Positions 53,360-61,568 of a stretch of DNA of 64,000 nucleotides are shown here, one piece after another. The notes under the pieces are model-generated. The model saw nothing but the letters and a program-made list of their open reading frames with translations, was not told the origin of the DNA and did not search any database. Made by a program: the position numbers and the translations under genes. This DNA comes from Teichococcus vastitatis (GTDB lineage Bacteria; Pseudomonadota; Alphaproteobacteria; Acetobacterales; Acetobacteraceae): the NCBI RefSeq assembly GCF_003604215.1, contig NZ_QXGS01000005.1, forward strand, positions 124,001 through 188,000, read 5' to 3'. Positions within the stretch are counted from its first letter, which is position 1. Every line of letters starts with the position of its first letter.

Positions 53360-55021
53360 TCAGTCCGCCGCCCCGGCCAGGGCCGCGGCCTCGCCATGCC
53401 GGTCGAAGATGGCGCGGCCGGCGCGGAAGGTCAGATCGGCCCGGGTCTTTAGGATCTCCTCCGGCGCGGCGGCGAAAAGGTCCGTCGACATGACCGTGAT
53501 GTCGGCCAGCATGCCCGCCTCCAGCGTGCCGCGATGCGCTTCCGCGAATTGCGAATAGGCGCCGCACCAGGTGTAGCAATGCACGGCTTCCTCGGCCGTC
53601 AGCGTCTGGTCGGCGCCCAGCACGGTGCCCTTCGAGGTCCGGCGCGTCACCATGGTGTACAGGTTGGGGAACGGGTCCACGGAACAGACCGGGCTGTCGG
53701 TGGAGGCGGCCGGATGGTGCCCCTCATGCAGCCAGGTTCGCATCGGGTAGGATGCCTCGGCCCGCTCGCGTCCGAGATTGGTGACGTAGAGGTCGCCGAA
53801 TTCCCAGATGAAGGATGGCTGCGGAACAGGAAGGATGCCGTGCTTCAGCATGCGCGCGCGCTGCCCCGCCGTCAGGAAGCCGCAATGCTCGATGCGGTGG
53901 CGCCGCCCCTGGATCGGATGTTCGGCGCTGTCCGCCCGCTCCATGCCGCTCAGCACCTGCTCGATGGCGGCGTCGCCAATGGCGTGGATGTCGAGCTGCC
54001 ATCCCTGCGCATGGTAGCGGGCCAGCATCTCGTGCTGCGCCGCATCGGGAAAACAGAAGATGCCGGTGCCGCCGCCGGCGGATTCCAGATAGGGATCGAA
54101 GAAGGCGGCGGTGAGCCCGCCGGCCGATCCGTCGGCAAAGGTCTTCACCGCGCCCCAGGCCAGCATCTCCTCCGCCGCGGCGCCGCGCGCGAGGTTGGGG
54201 CGCAGCCCGGCTTCCCACGCCTCGGCGGCGATGCCCTCGGGGTTGCCGGCCAGAACCTGCCACATGCGCTGTTGCAGACGCCCCTCGGCGGCGGCACGGC
54301 GATAGGCACTGATCTCGGCCAGGCCCGCGGTCATGCCGACATTCATGTCGCTCGCCGAGGCGAAGCCCAGCGCGGCGAGGTTGCGGCCGGCTGCCTCGAT
54401 GGCGTCCACCATCTGCGCCTCGGAAGGCGGCGGGATGACGTCCTTCAGGAGGCGCATGGCGCGCTCCTGGAACAGGCCGGTCAGCCGGCCATTCCGGCGC
54501 TCAATCGCGCCGCCCTCGGGATCGGGGGTGTTGTGGCCGACCCCCGCCAGGATCATCGCTGCGCTGTTGGCCACCGCCACGTGGCCGCAGGTGCGCACGA
54601 TCAGCACCGGGTGATCCGGCACCGCGGCGTCAATCTCGCTGGCCAGCGGGTGGCGGCGGATGTCCAGCTCGCCATGGTCGTAGCCGCGGCCGAGAATCCA
54701 CTGGCCCTTCGGCGTGGCCGAGGCGGCGGATTTCAGCCGTCGCAGCACCTCGTCCAGCGTCCGCACCTCCTCGGCGCGGAGGTTCACCTGCGTCAGCCCC
54801 AGCCCGTAGGAGAGCAGGTGCATGTGCGCCTCGTTCAGCGCCGGCATGGCCACCCGCCCGCCCAGCTCGATGCGCCGGGTCGCCGGGCCGGCGGCCTCGG
54901 CCACCTCCGCCTCGCTGCCGACCGCCAGGATGCGGCCATCCTTGACGGCAACCGCTTCGGCGAAGCCCGCCCGCAGGCCGCGGAAGACGCGGCCGCCGGC
55001 GATCAGCAGGTCGGCGCTCAC
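53360..55021 (-). CDS. Amidohydrolase of the YtcJ-like family
   Basis: 553 residues. Metal pair at MPALNEAHMHLLSYGL, later DIHAIGDAAIEQVL and HRIEHCGFL, and the AASTDSPVCSVDPF Asp region: the YtcJ/exoenzyme-regulatory branch (amidohydrolase family 3). YtcJ-like enzymes hydrolyse N-acyl or imide bonds. The GTG at 55021 overlaps the aldolase-like stop (GTGA). It precedes the DppB gene by four bases. Confidence 0.9.
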   Translation of the reverse strand: MSADLLIAGGRVFRGLRAGFAEAVAVKDGRILAVGSEAEVAEAAGPATRRIELGGRVAMPALNEAHMHLLSYGLGLTQVNLRAEEVRTLDEVLRRLKSAASATPKGQWILGRGYDHGELDIRRHPLASEIDAAVPDHPVLIVRTCGHVAVANSAAMILAGVGHNTPDPEGGAIERRNGRLTGLFQERAMRLLKDVIPPPSEAQMVDAIEAAGRNLAALGFASASDMNVGMTAGLAEISAYRRAAAEGRLQQRMWQVLAGNPEGIAAEAWEAGLRPNLARGAAAEEMLAWGAVKTFADGSAGGLTAAFFDPYLESAGGGTGIFCFPDAAQHEMLARYHAQGWQLDIHAIGDAAIEQVLSGMERADSAEHPIQGRRHRIEHCGFLTAGQRARMLKHGILPVPQPSFIWEFGDLYVTNLGRERAEASYPMRTWLHEGHHPAASTDSPVCSVDPFPNLYTMVTRRTSKGTVLGADQTLTAEEAVHCYTWCGAYSQFAEAHRGTLEAGMLADITVMSTDLFAAAPEEILKTRADLTFRAGRAIFDRHGEAAALAGAAD

Positions 55022-55794
55022 GCGCGCCAGTCCGGCTTGCTGTTCTCGATCAGCTGCAGCGCCGAGGCCCAGGCCCATTCGCTGTGCGCCAGCGACTTTT
55101 CCGGATCGCCGTTGAACTGCGCGGCGGTCTTGCGCCGCACCTCCTCCGGCGGCAGCACCAGCTCTGCGCCACCGGCCAGCGCCGCGACCTGCGCCTGGCA
55201 GGCGCGCTCCAGGTAGTAGATCAGGTTGAACGCTTCGGGGACGGAGCGACCGGCCACCAGCAGGCCGTGGTTGCGCAGTATCATGGCGCGGTGCTGGCCG
55301 AGATCGGCCACCAGCCGGTCCCGCTCGTCGAGGTCGAGCGCGACGCCTTCATAGCCGTGATAGGCCAGGTGGTCGTAGAATTTCAGCGCATGCTGGCTGA
55401 TCGGCAGCAATCCGTGCTTCTGCGCCGAAACGGCGATGCCGGCCGCGGTGTGGGTGTGCACCACGCAGAAGGCATCCTCGCGCGCCACGTGCAGCGCGGA
55501 ATGGATGGTGAAGCCGGCAGCATTGACCTGCTTCGACTCCGCACCATCCTCGACGACGTTGCCATGCAGGTCGATCTTCACCAGATCGCTGGCCCGCATC
55601 CGGTCGAACAGCACGCCGTACCTGTTGATCAGGAAATGATGCTCCGGCCCCGGCACCCGGGCGCTGATGTGGGTGTAGATGAAGTCGGTCATGCGGAAAT
55701 GCGCGACCAGCCGGTACAGCGCCGCGAGGTCACAGCGGACGCGCCATTCCTCGTCGGAACATTCAAGGCGCGGTGGTGTGGTCGCCACATTCAT
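55018..55794 (-). CDS. Class II aldolase/adducin-family protein (paralogue 1)
   Basis: 258 residues from the ATG at 55794, with GGGGAG ahead. Metal histidines appear in VVHTHTAAG and a later RNHGLLVAG, typical of fuculose-phosphate aldolase/adducin folds. The acid SARVPG and HFLINRYG segments are also common. Without an obvious active-site set beyond the His cluster, the reaction is uncertain (aldol cleavage or decarboxylation). First gene of the eight-gene operon. A paralogue lies at 57033-57803. Confidence 0.9.
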   Translation of the reverse strand: MNVATTPPRLECSDEEWRVRCDLAALYRLVAHFRMTDFIYTHISARVPGPEHHFLINRYGVLFDRMRASDLVKIDLHGNVVEDGAESKQVNAAGFTIHSALHVAREDAFCVVHTHTAAGIAVSAQKHGLLPISQHALKFYDHLAYHGYEGVALDLDERDRLVADLGQHRAMILRNHGLLVAGRSVPEAFNLIYYLERACQAQVAALAGGAELVLPPEEVRRKTAAQFNGDPEKSLAHSEWAWASALQLIENSKPDWRA

Positions 55795-55861
55795 GGCCGG
55801 AACTCCCCGAAAATATGGCGGGGATGTCATCAGCCGTGGCGCACCGCGTCAATCCGCCGAA

Positions 55862-55872
55862 TGCATTATGCA
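55862..55872. promoter_or_regulatory. TGCATTATGCA palindrome upstream of the operon, candidate operator
   Basis: An 11-base perfect inverted repeat with a central T, 68 bases upstream of the aldolase-like start. On the minus strand its core reads CATAAT, a five-of-six match to a -10 hexamer, so a bound repressor would block RNA polymerase. The regulator is not encoded nearby. Confidence 0.4.
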
Positions 55873-55943
55873 GTGCAGCATGACACCACTTTGCCGATGA
55901 TCAGGGCAGGTGGCGCGGCAAGCGCCGACGGATCAGGCAGTGG

Positions 55944-57029
55944 TCAGGCCGCGGCCGGCAGGTCCTCCGCCACCGGCACCGCGGCGTCCGCGTCCCATCC
56001 CAAGGTGACGGCCAGTCCCTGTTGCGGTCGCAGCGGCGCGTTCCAGGCCGGCATGGTGACCCGCATCGGCCCGAGATCCCGCGTGTCCACCGTCAGGGTG
56101 AACGCGGCGCCGACGTAGGACCAGCCGCTGACCAGCCCGGGGACACGGTTCGCCGCGGCCTCGCCCTCCGGCAGCAATCGGATCTTTTCCGGCCGCAGCG
56201 ACAACAGCACCGCCTGTTCCGCCGCCAGCGGCGCCGCCACCCGCAGGGCCGTGCCGCCCGCCTGCACCCTGCCCTCCACCGCCGCGATGCCGCGCAGGAA
56301 GTTCGAGGCGCCCAGGAAGTCGGCGACGAAGCGGGTGCGCGGGGCCTCGTACAATTCGGAAGGAGCGCCCTGCTGGATCAGCCGCCCGCCATTGAGGATG
56401 GCGATCCGGTCGGACAGGCTCAGCGCTTCCTCCTGATCATGGGTGACGTTGACAAAGGTGCGGCCGATGCGACGGTGCAGCGCCTTCAGCTCCTCCTGCA
56501 GCTCGGCGCGCAGCTTCTTGTCGAGCGCGGAGAGCGGCTCGTCCAGCAACAGCAGCGCGGGATCGAACACCAGCGCACGGGCCAGCGCCACGCGCTGCTG
56601 CTGGCCGCCGGACAGCTGCGCGGGTCGCCGGTCGGCGAAGGCCGAGAGCTGCACCAGATCCAGCGCGGTGCGGACCTTCTGCTGCTGCCCGGCACGGTTC
56701 ATGCGCCGTACGCGCAGCGGAAAGGCGACATTCTCCGCCACCGTCATGTGCGGAAACAGCGCATAGCCTTGGAACACCATGCCGAAATGCCGCTTCTCCG
56801 GCGGCAGCGCGGTGATGTCGCGCCCATCCAGCAGCACCGCGCCCGCGGAAGGCTCGATGAAGCCCGCGATGATCATCAGCAGCGTGGTCTTGCCCGAGCC
56901 GGAAGGCCCGAGCAGCGTCAGAAAGGATCCCCGTTCTACCGCGAGGTCGATGCCCTCCACCGCGGTGACACCGTCATAGCGCTTGGCCACGCCCGCGAGA
57001 TCCAGCGCATGTCCAATCACGCTCTGCAT
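55944..57029 (-). CDS. Orphan PotA-type ABC transporter ATP-binding protein
   Basis: 361 residues. Walker A LLGPSGSGKTTLLMIIAGF, signature LSGGQQQRVALARAL, Walker B LLLLDEPLSALD, His switch VNVTHDQEE and a TOBE domain (LLSLRPEKIRLL) at the C-terminus: the spermidine/putrescine or iron(III) import group. No permease or binding protein lies beside it; it is last in a three-gene operon with an aldolase-like and a reductase gene. It may serve permeases encoded elsewhere. Confidence 0.92.
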   Translation of the reverse strand: MQSVIGHALDLAGVAKRYDGVTAVEGIDLAVERGSFLTLLGPSGSGKTTLLMIIAGFIEPSAGAVLLDGRDITALPPEKRHFGMVFQGYALFPHMTVAENVAFPLRVRRMNRAGQQQKVRTALDLVQLSAFADRRPAQLSGGQQQRVALARALVFDPALLLLDEPLSALDKKLRAELQEELKALHRRIGRTFVNVTHDQEEALSLSDRIAILNGGRLIQQGAPSELYEAPRTRFVADFLGASNFLRGIAAVEGRVQAGGTALRVAAPLAAEQAVLLSLRPEKIRLLPEGEAAANRVPGLVSGWSYVGAAFTLTVDTRDLGPMRVTMPAWNAPLRPQQGLAVTLGWDADAAVPVAEDLPAAA

Positions 57030-57032
57030 GGA

Positions 57033-57803
57033 TCAGCTCCGGTAGTCCGGCTGCTCGCGGTTCATCTTGCGCTTCAAAGCCTGCCAGGGCAGCCAGCCTT
57101 TTACCGGGCTGTCGCCGGCCTGGGCGCGGGTACGCTCCACCACCTCCGGCGGTGGCATCGACAGCGTCGCGCCGGTGGATTGCGCCGCCACCTGGATGCG
57201 GCAGGATTGCTCCAGGTAGTACATCCAGTAGAACGCCTCGGCCACCGTGCGGCCGATGGTCAACAGCCCGTGGTTGCGCAGGATCAGGCAGGGCTTGTCG
57301 CCGAGATCGGCAACGATGCGCTCCCGCTCCGACAGATTGTCGTCCGCCGCCACACCCTCATAGTCGTGCACGGAGACGCGGCCGTGCAGCTCCATGTTCA
57401 TCTGGTTCAGCGGCAGCAGCCCTCCCGCCTGCGCCGCCACCGTCATGCCGGCCAGGGTGTGGGTGTGCATCACGCATTGTGCCCGCTCCACCGCGCGGTG
57501 CACGGCGGAATGGATCACGAAGCCGGCCGGGTTCACCGGCCAGGCGGTCTGCTGCAGCGGCTCGCCTTCGGCATCCACCGCCACCAGCGACGAGGCGGTG
57601 ATTTCCTCGAACAACAGCCCATAGGGATTGACCAGGAAGCGGTGCCCGTCGCCCGGAACCCGCACCGACAGGTGGGTATAGACCAGGTCCGTCATGCCGA
57701 AATGCGCCAGCAAGCGATAGGCGCAGGCGAGGTCCTCGCGCAGTTCCTGCTCGGTCGGCCGGTGATCCGGGTCCGGGCGGATGGGGGGCGGGGGCAGCGT
57801 CAT
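57033..57803 (-). CDS. Class II aldolase/adducin-family protein (paralogue 2)
   Basis: 256 residues, clearly related to the 55018-55794 protein: both share TDxxYTHxSxRVPG, AGFxIHSAxHxAxE, VxHTHTxAG and LRNHGLL patterns. Metal His residues are intact in VMHTHTLAG and ILRNHGLLTIG. Its ATG abuts the reductase stop, so they are co-translated. An oxidoreductase plus aldolase pair suggests breakdown of a hydroxyacid or sugar acid. Confidence 0.9.
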   Translation of the reverse strand: MTLPPPPIRPDPDHRPTEQELREDLACAYRLLAHFGMTDLVYTHLSVRVPGDGHRFLVNPYGLLFEEITASSLVAVDAEGEPLQQTAWPVNPAGFVIHSAVHRAVERAQCVMHTHTLAGMTVAAQAGGLLPLNQMNMELHGRVSVHDYEGVAADDNLSERERIVADLGDKPCLILRNHGLLTIGRTVAEAFYWMYYLEQSCRIQVAAQSTGATLSMPPPEVVERTRAQAGDSPVKGWLPWQALKRKMNREQPDYRS

Positions 57804-58745
57804 TCAGTAACCTCGGAGCGGGTCGTATCGGTTCGGCAGCGGGCGGGCGGCCTCGAAATCGGCGATCACACCGGCGATGTAGCGCGCCCGCTCCGGCCGG
57901 CTGGCCATGGAAGCGATGTGCGGCGTCACCGTCACCTTCGGGTGCGACCAGAGCGGGCTGCCGGACGGGAGCGGCTCTTCCTCGAACACGTCCAGCACGG
58001 CTCCGCCAAGATGCCCCGAATCGAGCGCCGCCAGCAAATCCGGCATCACGAGGTGCGAGCCGCGGCCGGCATTCACCAGTTCCGCGCCGCGGGGCAGCCG
58101 GGCCAACAGCCGGGCATCGATCAAGCCGGCGGTTTCGGGCGTCGAAGGCAGCAGGCACACCAGGATGTCGGTGCTGGCCAGGAACTTCGGCAGTTCCGCG
58201 GCGCCGGCATGGCTCACGACCCCGGGCAGCTCCTTGCGGGTGCGAGACCAGCCCTGCACCGGAAAGCCCACCCCCTGCAGCATCGCCGCCGCCCGGGTGC
58301 CGAGATTGCCGAGGCCCATGATCCCGACCCGCCGCCCGGCGGCGGAGAAACGGCACTCCTTGTGCCACCATTCGCCGGCCGCTTGCCCCAGCGCGAAATG
58401 CCGGGTTTCCCGCAGCAGGGACAGGCAGGCCCAGACAATGTACTCGCCCATGCGCTGCGCCGTCTCCGGGCCGCCCATCCGCACCAGCGGCACGTGACGC
58501 GGCCAGGCCGGGTCGCAGGTGATGTGGTCCACGCCAGCGCCGGAGGAGAACACCACCTTCAGATTGGGCAGGGAGGCCAGCCAGCCGGCACGCGGCTCCC
58601 ACACCACCACGTAATCCACCTCCTCGGGCGCCACCGTCGGGTCTTCCCACCAGCTCACGCAAATGCGTGGATCCACCGCCCAGAAGCATTCCTGCCAATC
58701 CGCCGCGGCGCCGGGCCCACCCGACTTCACCAGAACCTTCACCAC
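57804..58745 (-). CDS. Glyoxylate/hydroxypyruvate reductase A-type 2-hydroxyacid dehydrogenase
   Basis: 313 residues. The NAD(P) motif is GIMGLGNLGTRAAAML; the catalytic Arg is in LVNAGRGSHLV, Glu in DVFEEEPLPSGSPLW, His in TVTPHIASMA. This layout is the GhrA group that reduces glyoxylate and hydroxypyruvate. The first codon is one of two adjacent GTGs. Heads the three-gene operon. Confidence 0.9.
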   Translation of the reverse strand: MVKVLVKSGGPGAAADWQECFWAVDPRICVSWWEDPTVAPEEVDYVVVWEPRAGWLASLPNLKVVFSSGAGVDHITCDPAWPRHVPLVRMGGPETAQRMGEYIVWACLSLLRETRHFALGQAAGEWWHKECRFSAAGRRVGIMGLGNLGTRAAAMLQGVGFPVQGWSRTRKELPGVVSHAGAAELPKFLASTDILVCLLPSTPETAGLIDARLLARLPRGAELVNAGRGSHLVMPDLLAALDSGHLGGAVLDVFEEEPLPSGSPLWSHPKVTVTPHIASMASRPERARYIAGVIADFEAARPLPNRYDPLRGY

Positions 58746-58998
58746 CTTGTCGCCGATCCCTTGGTCATTGGAAGACGCCTAGCCTCTCCCGCCAGCCCGG
58801 CTTCGTCCAGCACCTTGCCTGCCCCACTGAACAGCAGGCGGGGCCACATCACGTTGGCGGAGCTAGCCGATCGCGCAGGCTGCGCAAGGGATGGGCAGGA
58901 AAATGTCATGCCGATGTCACTCCCGCCGGGCGGAGTCCGGCCCGCGTGGGCATGGAACTTGCTTCCCGCGGCCGGCAACCACAGCCGAAAGATCTGAC

Positions 58999-59910
58999 AT
59001 GCGCCGCCGCCGGTTCCTTGAATCGGCAGAGGCCCCTTCCGCTTCCTGGCGGACGAGCGGAACCGCGGTGCCCGGCTGGTCTATGCGCGGCACGAGGGCT
59101 ACCTGCCGCGTGCGGAGGGCGTGCCGTCCTTCACCGCCGGTCCCCGGGTGGCGCATTTCGCCTGCGTCGTGTTCAACGTCATTCCCGATGCTTCGACCGC
59201 CGTATCGGCGCTGATGTCGGGGGCGGCGGATTGGGTGATGCAGCCGCTAATCGATCTGCTGCCGATGTTCCGCCGGATATGCGACTTCGTGGTCAAGGTA
59301 AAAGACGCGACCGGCACGATCAACTGTCTGCGCTTCAACCACCTGCTACCGCCGCTCAACAGGGCCGCCATGCGGCGGGTGCTGCTGGATGCCATCATCC
59401 AGTCCGATTGGCGGCCGGCTACGCGGGCGAGCGCGTCGTGATGCTGGTGGGCGCCGACGTGCCGCGCATCAACGCGGCCTGCGAGGTGGTGCGGGGCGTG
59501 ATGACCGAGATCGGATTCGCGCTGAATTACGTGGCGGCGGACCGGGGCACGGTAATCAGCCGCATCACCAACCGGCAGGCCACCGACAAGGGCGGCTAGA
59601 ACTGTTACTGCACCTACTGTTCCGGCATGGATCACTGGAGCCCGGCCACCCATGCCTTTCTGCGCGGCAACGGCGCCCAGGCGACCACCGGCTGGCCGGC
59701 CCGCCCGCGGATCAAGGAATTGTGGGCCCGGTGGCTGGGCGCGGCGGACCTCGCTACCCAGCAGGACCTGGCGCGGCAGCTCCAAGCGGAGGCGGAGCGA
59801 AAGGTGCCCTACGTTCCCCTGGGCTCTTCACCCAGCCGGTTGCCTACCGCCGCAACCTGACCGGCATGTTGCGCGGCGCGCCGATGTTCACCCGTCTTCG
59901 CAAGGGGTAA
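58999..59910 (+). pseudogene. Decayed family 5 solute-binding protein gene
   Basis: Three separate reading frames carry pieces of one SBP_bac_5 protein. Frame one (59,028-about 59,413) reads GPFRFLADER, RVAHFACVVFNVIPDAST and LRFNHLLPPL. Frame two (from about 59,414) reads YAGERVVMLVGADVPRINAA, ending in a TAG at 59,597 and resuming in the same frame as MDHWSPATHAFLRGN. Frame three has QPVAYRRNLTGML to the stop at 59,910. A leader-like MRRRRFLE at 58,999 abuts the middle of the protein, so the N-terminal half is deleted. At least one internal deletion, one nonsense codon and one further frameshift; not functional. Confidence 0.88.
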
Positions 59911-59933
59911 GACCCGGCCGGCGGCCGGATCGC

Positions 59934-59962
59934 TGGGCAGGCGCCGCACGATCGGTTACACT
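59934..59962 (+). promoter_or_regulatory. Possible promoter of the FkbM methyltransferase gene
   Basis: TGGGCA (59,934-59,939), 17 bases, TACACT (59,957-59,962); each four of six to consensus and correctly spaced, in the gap after the pseudogene. Confidence 0.3.
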
Positions 59963-60075
59963 GGCGGCGCCGGTGCCGAGGCCCGCTCTCCGGCGGACGG
60001 GCATGGTTCCGCCCGGTCCAGCCGACCTGCCGGCCCGGATGCTGCGCCCGACACAAACGGCCCCGAAGGGATCCG

Positions 60076-61515
60076 ATGACCTTTATCTCCTACGCGCAGA
60101 ACGGTGAGGACGTCATCCTGTGGCGGGCGCTGCAGCATGTGGAGAACGGCTTCTACATCGATGTCGGGGCTTGGGACCCGCTGGATGACTCGGTGACGCA
60201 CGCCTTCTATGAGCGCGGCTGGAGCGGCATCAACATCGAGCCGTCACGCGAGTATTACGAGCGGTGCGTGCAGCAGCGCTCGCGCGACATCAACCTCAAC
60301 GTGGCCCTCGGCGCGGTCCCGGGGGTTGTGCGGTTCATGAACGTCAATGAGACCGGCCTGTCCTCCACCGTTGAGGCTTCCGCCGCCGCCGCAGCCGCCC
60401 GGGGCTGGGCCGTCCAGTCCCGCGACGTGCCGGCGCTGACCCTGAAGGATGTGTGCGCCAGCTTCAGCCCGCCGGAGATCCACTTCCTCAAAATCGATGT
60501 CGAGGGCGGCGAGTTGGCCGTGCTGCAGGGCGCCGATTTCAATCGCTTCCGGCCCTGGATCGTTGTGGTCGAGGCCACTCTGCCCAACAGCCGGGAACGC
60601 AGCGACAGCGAATGGGAACCAATCCTGCTGCAGGCCGGGTACCATCGTGTCTTGTTCGACGGCCTGAACCTCTACTTCGTGGCGGAAGAACACCAGGAAC
60701 TCGCCCAGCACCTCACCTCTGGCGCCTGCACCCTGGATAACTTCCGCTCCATCAACGCTGTCCGGTCTGAGGAGCGCGCATCGCAGCTGGAGGCGCGGCT
60801 TGCCGAGCGGCAAGCCGCGCTTGAGCAGATGCGGACGCAGCTGGAACAGGCACAGGACCGTCTGCGGGAGGGGGAGCAGGCCGCCAGCCAGGCGGATAGC
60901 GAGCGGGCGGCCATGGCCGCCGCGCACGCGGCCGAGATGGCGGCGCAGCAGAGCAAGCTGGAGACAGCCGTGCGCGCCCTGGCGCAGTCGGAGCGTAAAT
61001 CGGCGGAGCAGGCCCGGCAGCTTCGCGACGCCACGCTGCGGCTCCGGCGGCAGGGAGAGGTGCTGGACGAGATCAGCCAGATCGTTGCCAGCGGAACGGC
61101 CCAGAGCGAAGTGCCGACCAGCGACACCGTGGCGCTGTTGCGCCGGCACCTGGCCGAACAGGCCCACCGCATCGCCCTGCTGCACCAGCAGCAGGCTGAG
61201 GTGATCCTGCACCGCGATAACCTGCTGTCCTCGACCTCCTGGCAGGTGACGCGGCCGCTGCGCAAGGTGCGCACCGCACTGCACGTGCTGCGGCGGGATC
61301 CCGGCCTGTTCGTGCCGTTGCTCAGCCGCAATCTCCGGCTCCAGCCGCGCCAGCCCGCCCTGCCCGCGCCAGCGCCGGACCCGGATTCCGTGGCAGCCCC
61401 CACCGCACTGCCGCAGATGCCGGCCGGCTATGAGCGGTTGTCGCACCGCGACAGGCTGGTGGCGGCCTTTCGAGGCGAAGCGGAGCGCCAGCGGCGCTTT
61501 CTCAGCAGTCTCTGA
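60076..61515 (+). CDS. FkbM-family methyltransferase with C-terminal coiled coil
   Basis: 479 residues. The N-terminal 220 form the FkbM SAM domain: ISYAQNGEDVILWRALQ, FYIDVGAWDP (motif I), INIEPSREYYERC and FLKIDVEGGELAVLQGADF. A Gln/Glu/Arg/Ala-rich coiled coil spans about residues 230-350. Near 400 is STSWQVTRPLRKVRTAL, a tail motif recurrent in polysaccharide-cluster glycosyltransferases. It probably O-methylates a sugar during surface-glycan synthesis. The tandem glycosyltransferase follows. Confidence 0.9.
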   Translation: MTFISYAQNGEDVILWRALQHVENGFYIDVGAWDPLDDSVTHAFYERGWSGINIEPSREYYERCVQQRSRDINLNVALGAVPGVVRFMNVNETGLSSTVEASAAAAAARGWAVQSRDVPALTLKDVCASFSPPEIHFLKIDVEGGELAVLQGADFNRFRPWIVVVEATLPNSRERSDSEWEPILLQAGYHRVLFDGLNLYFVAEEHQELAQHLTSGACTLDNFRSINAVRSEERASQLEARLAERQAALEQMRTQLEQAQDRLREGEQAASQADSERAAMAAAHAAEMAAQQSKLETAVRALAQSERKSAEQARQLRDATLRLRRQGEVLDEISQIVASGTAQSEVPTSDTVALLRRHLAEQAHRIALLHQQQAEVILHRDNLLSSTSWQVTRPLRKVRTALHVLRRDPGLFVPLLSRNLRLQPRQPALPAPAPDPDSVAAPTALPQMPAGYERLSHRDRLVAAFRGEAERQRRFLSSL

Positions 61516-61568
61516 CCGCGCCTCTCCCGTACAACGAATTGCCGACCGGCGCCGAGGAACGACGACGC

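Noticed and set aside
58739-58978. 79-codon minus-strand frame upstream of the reductase gene
   Set aside because: No family similarity and overlaps the reductase start; probably leader sequence.
56022-58997. 991-codon plus-strand open frame opposite the aldolase, ATPase and reductase genes
   Set aside because: All three minus-strand genes have complete family motifs; the frame opposite has none.
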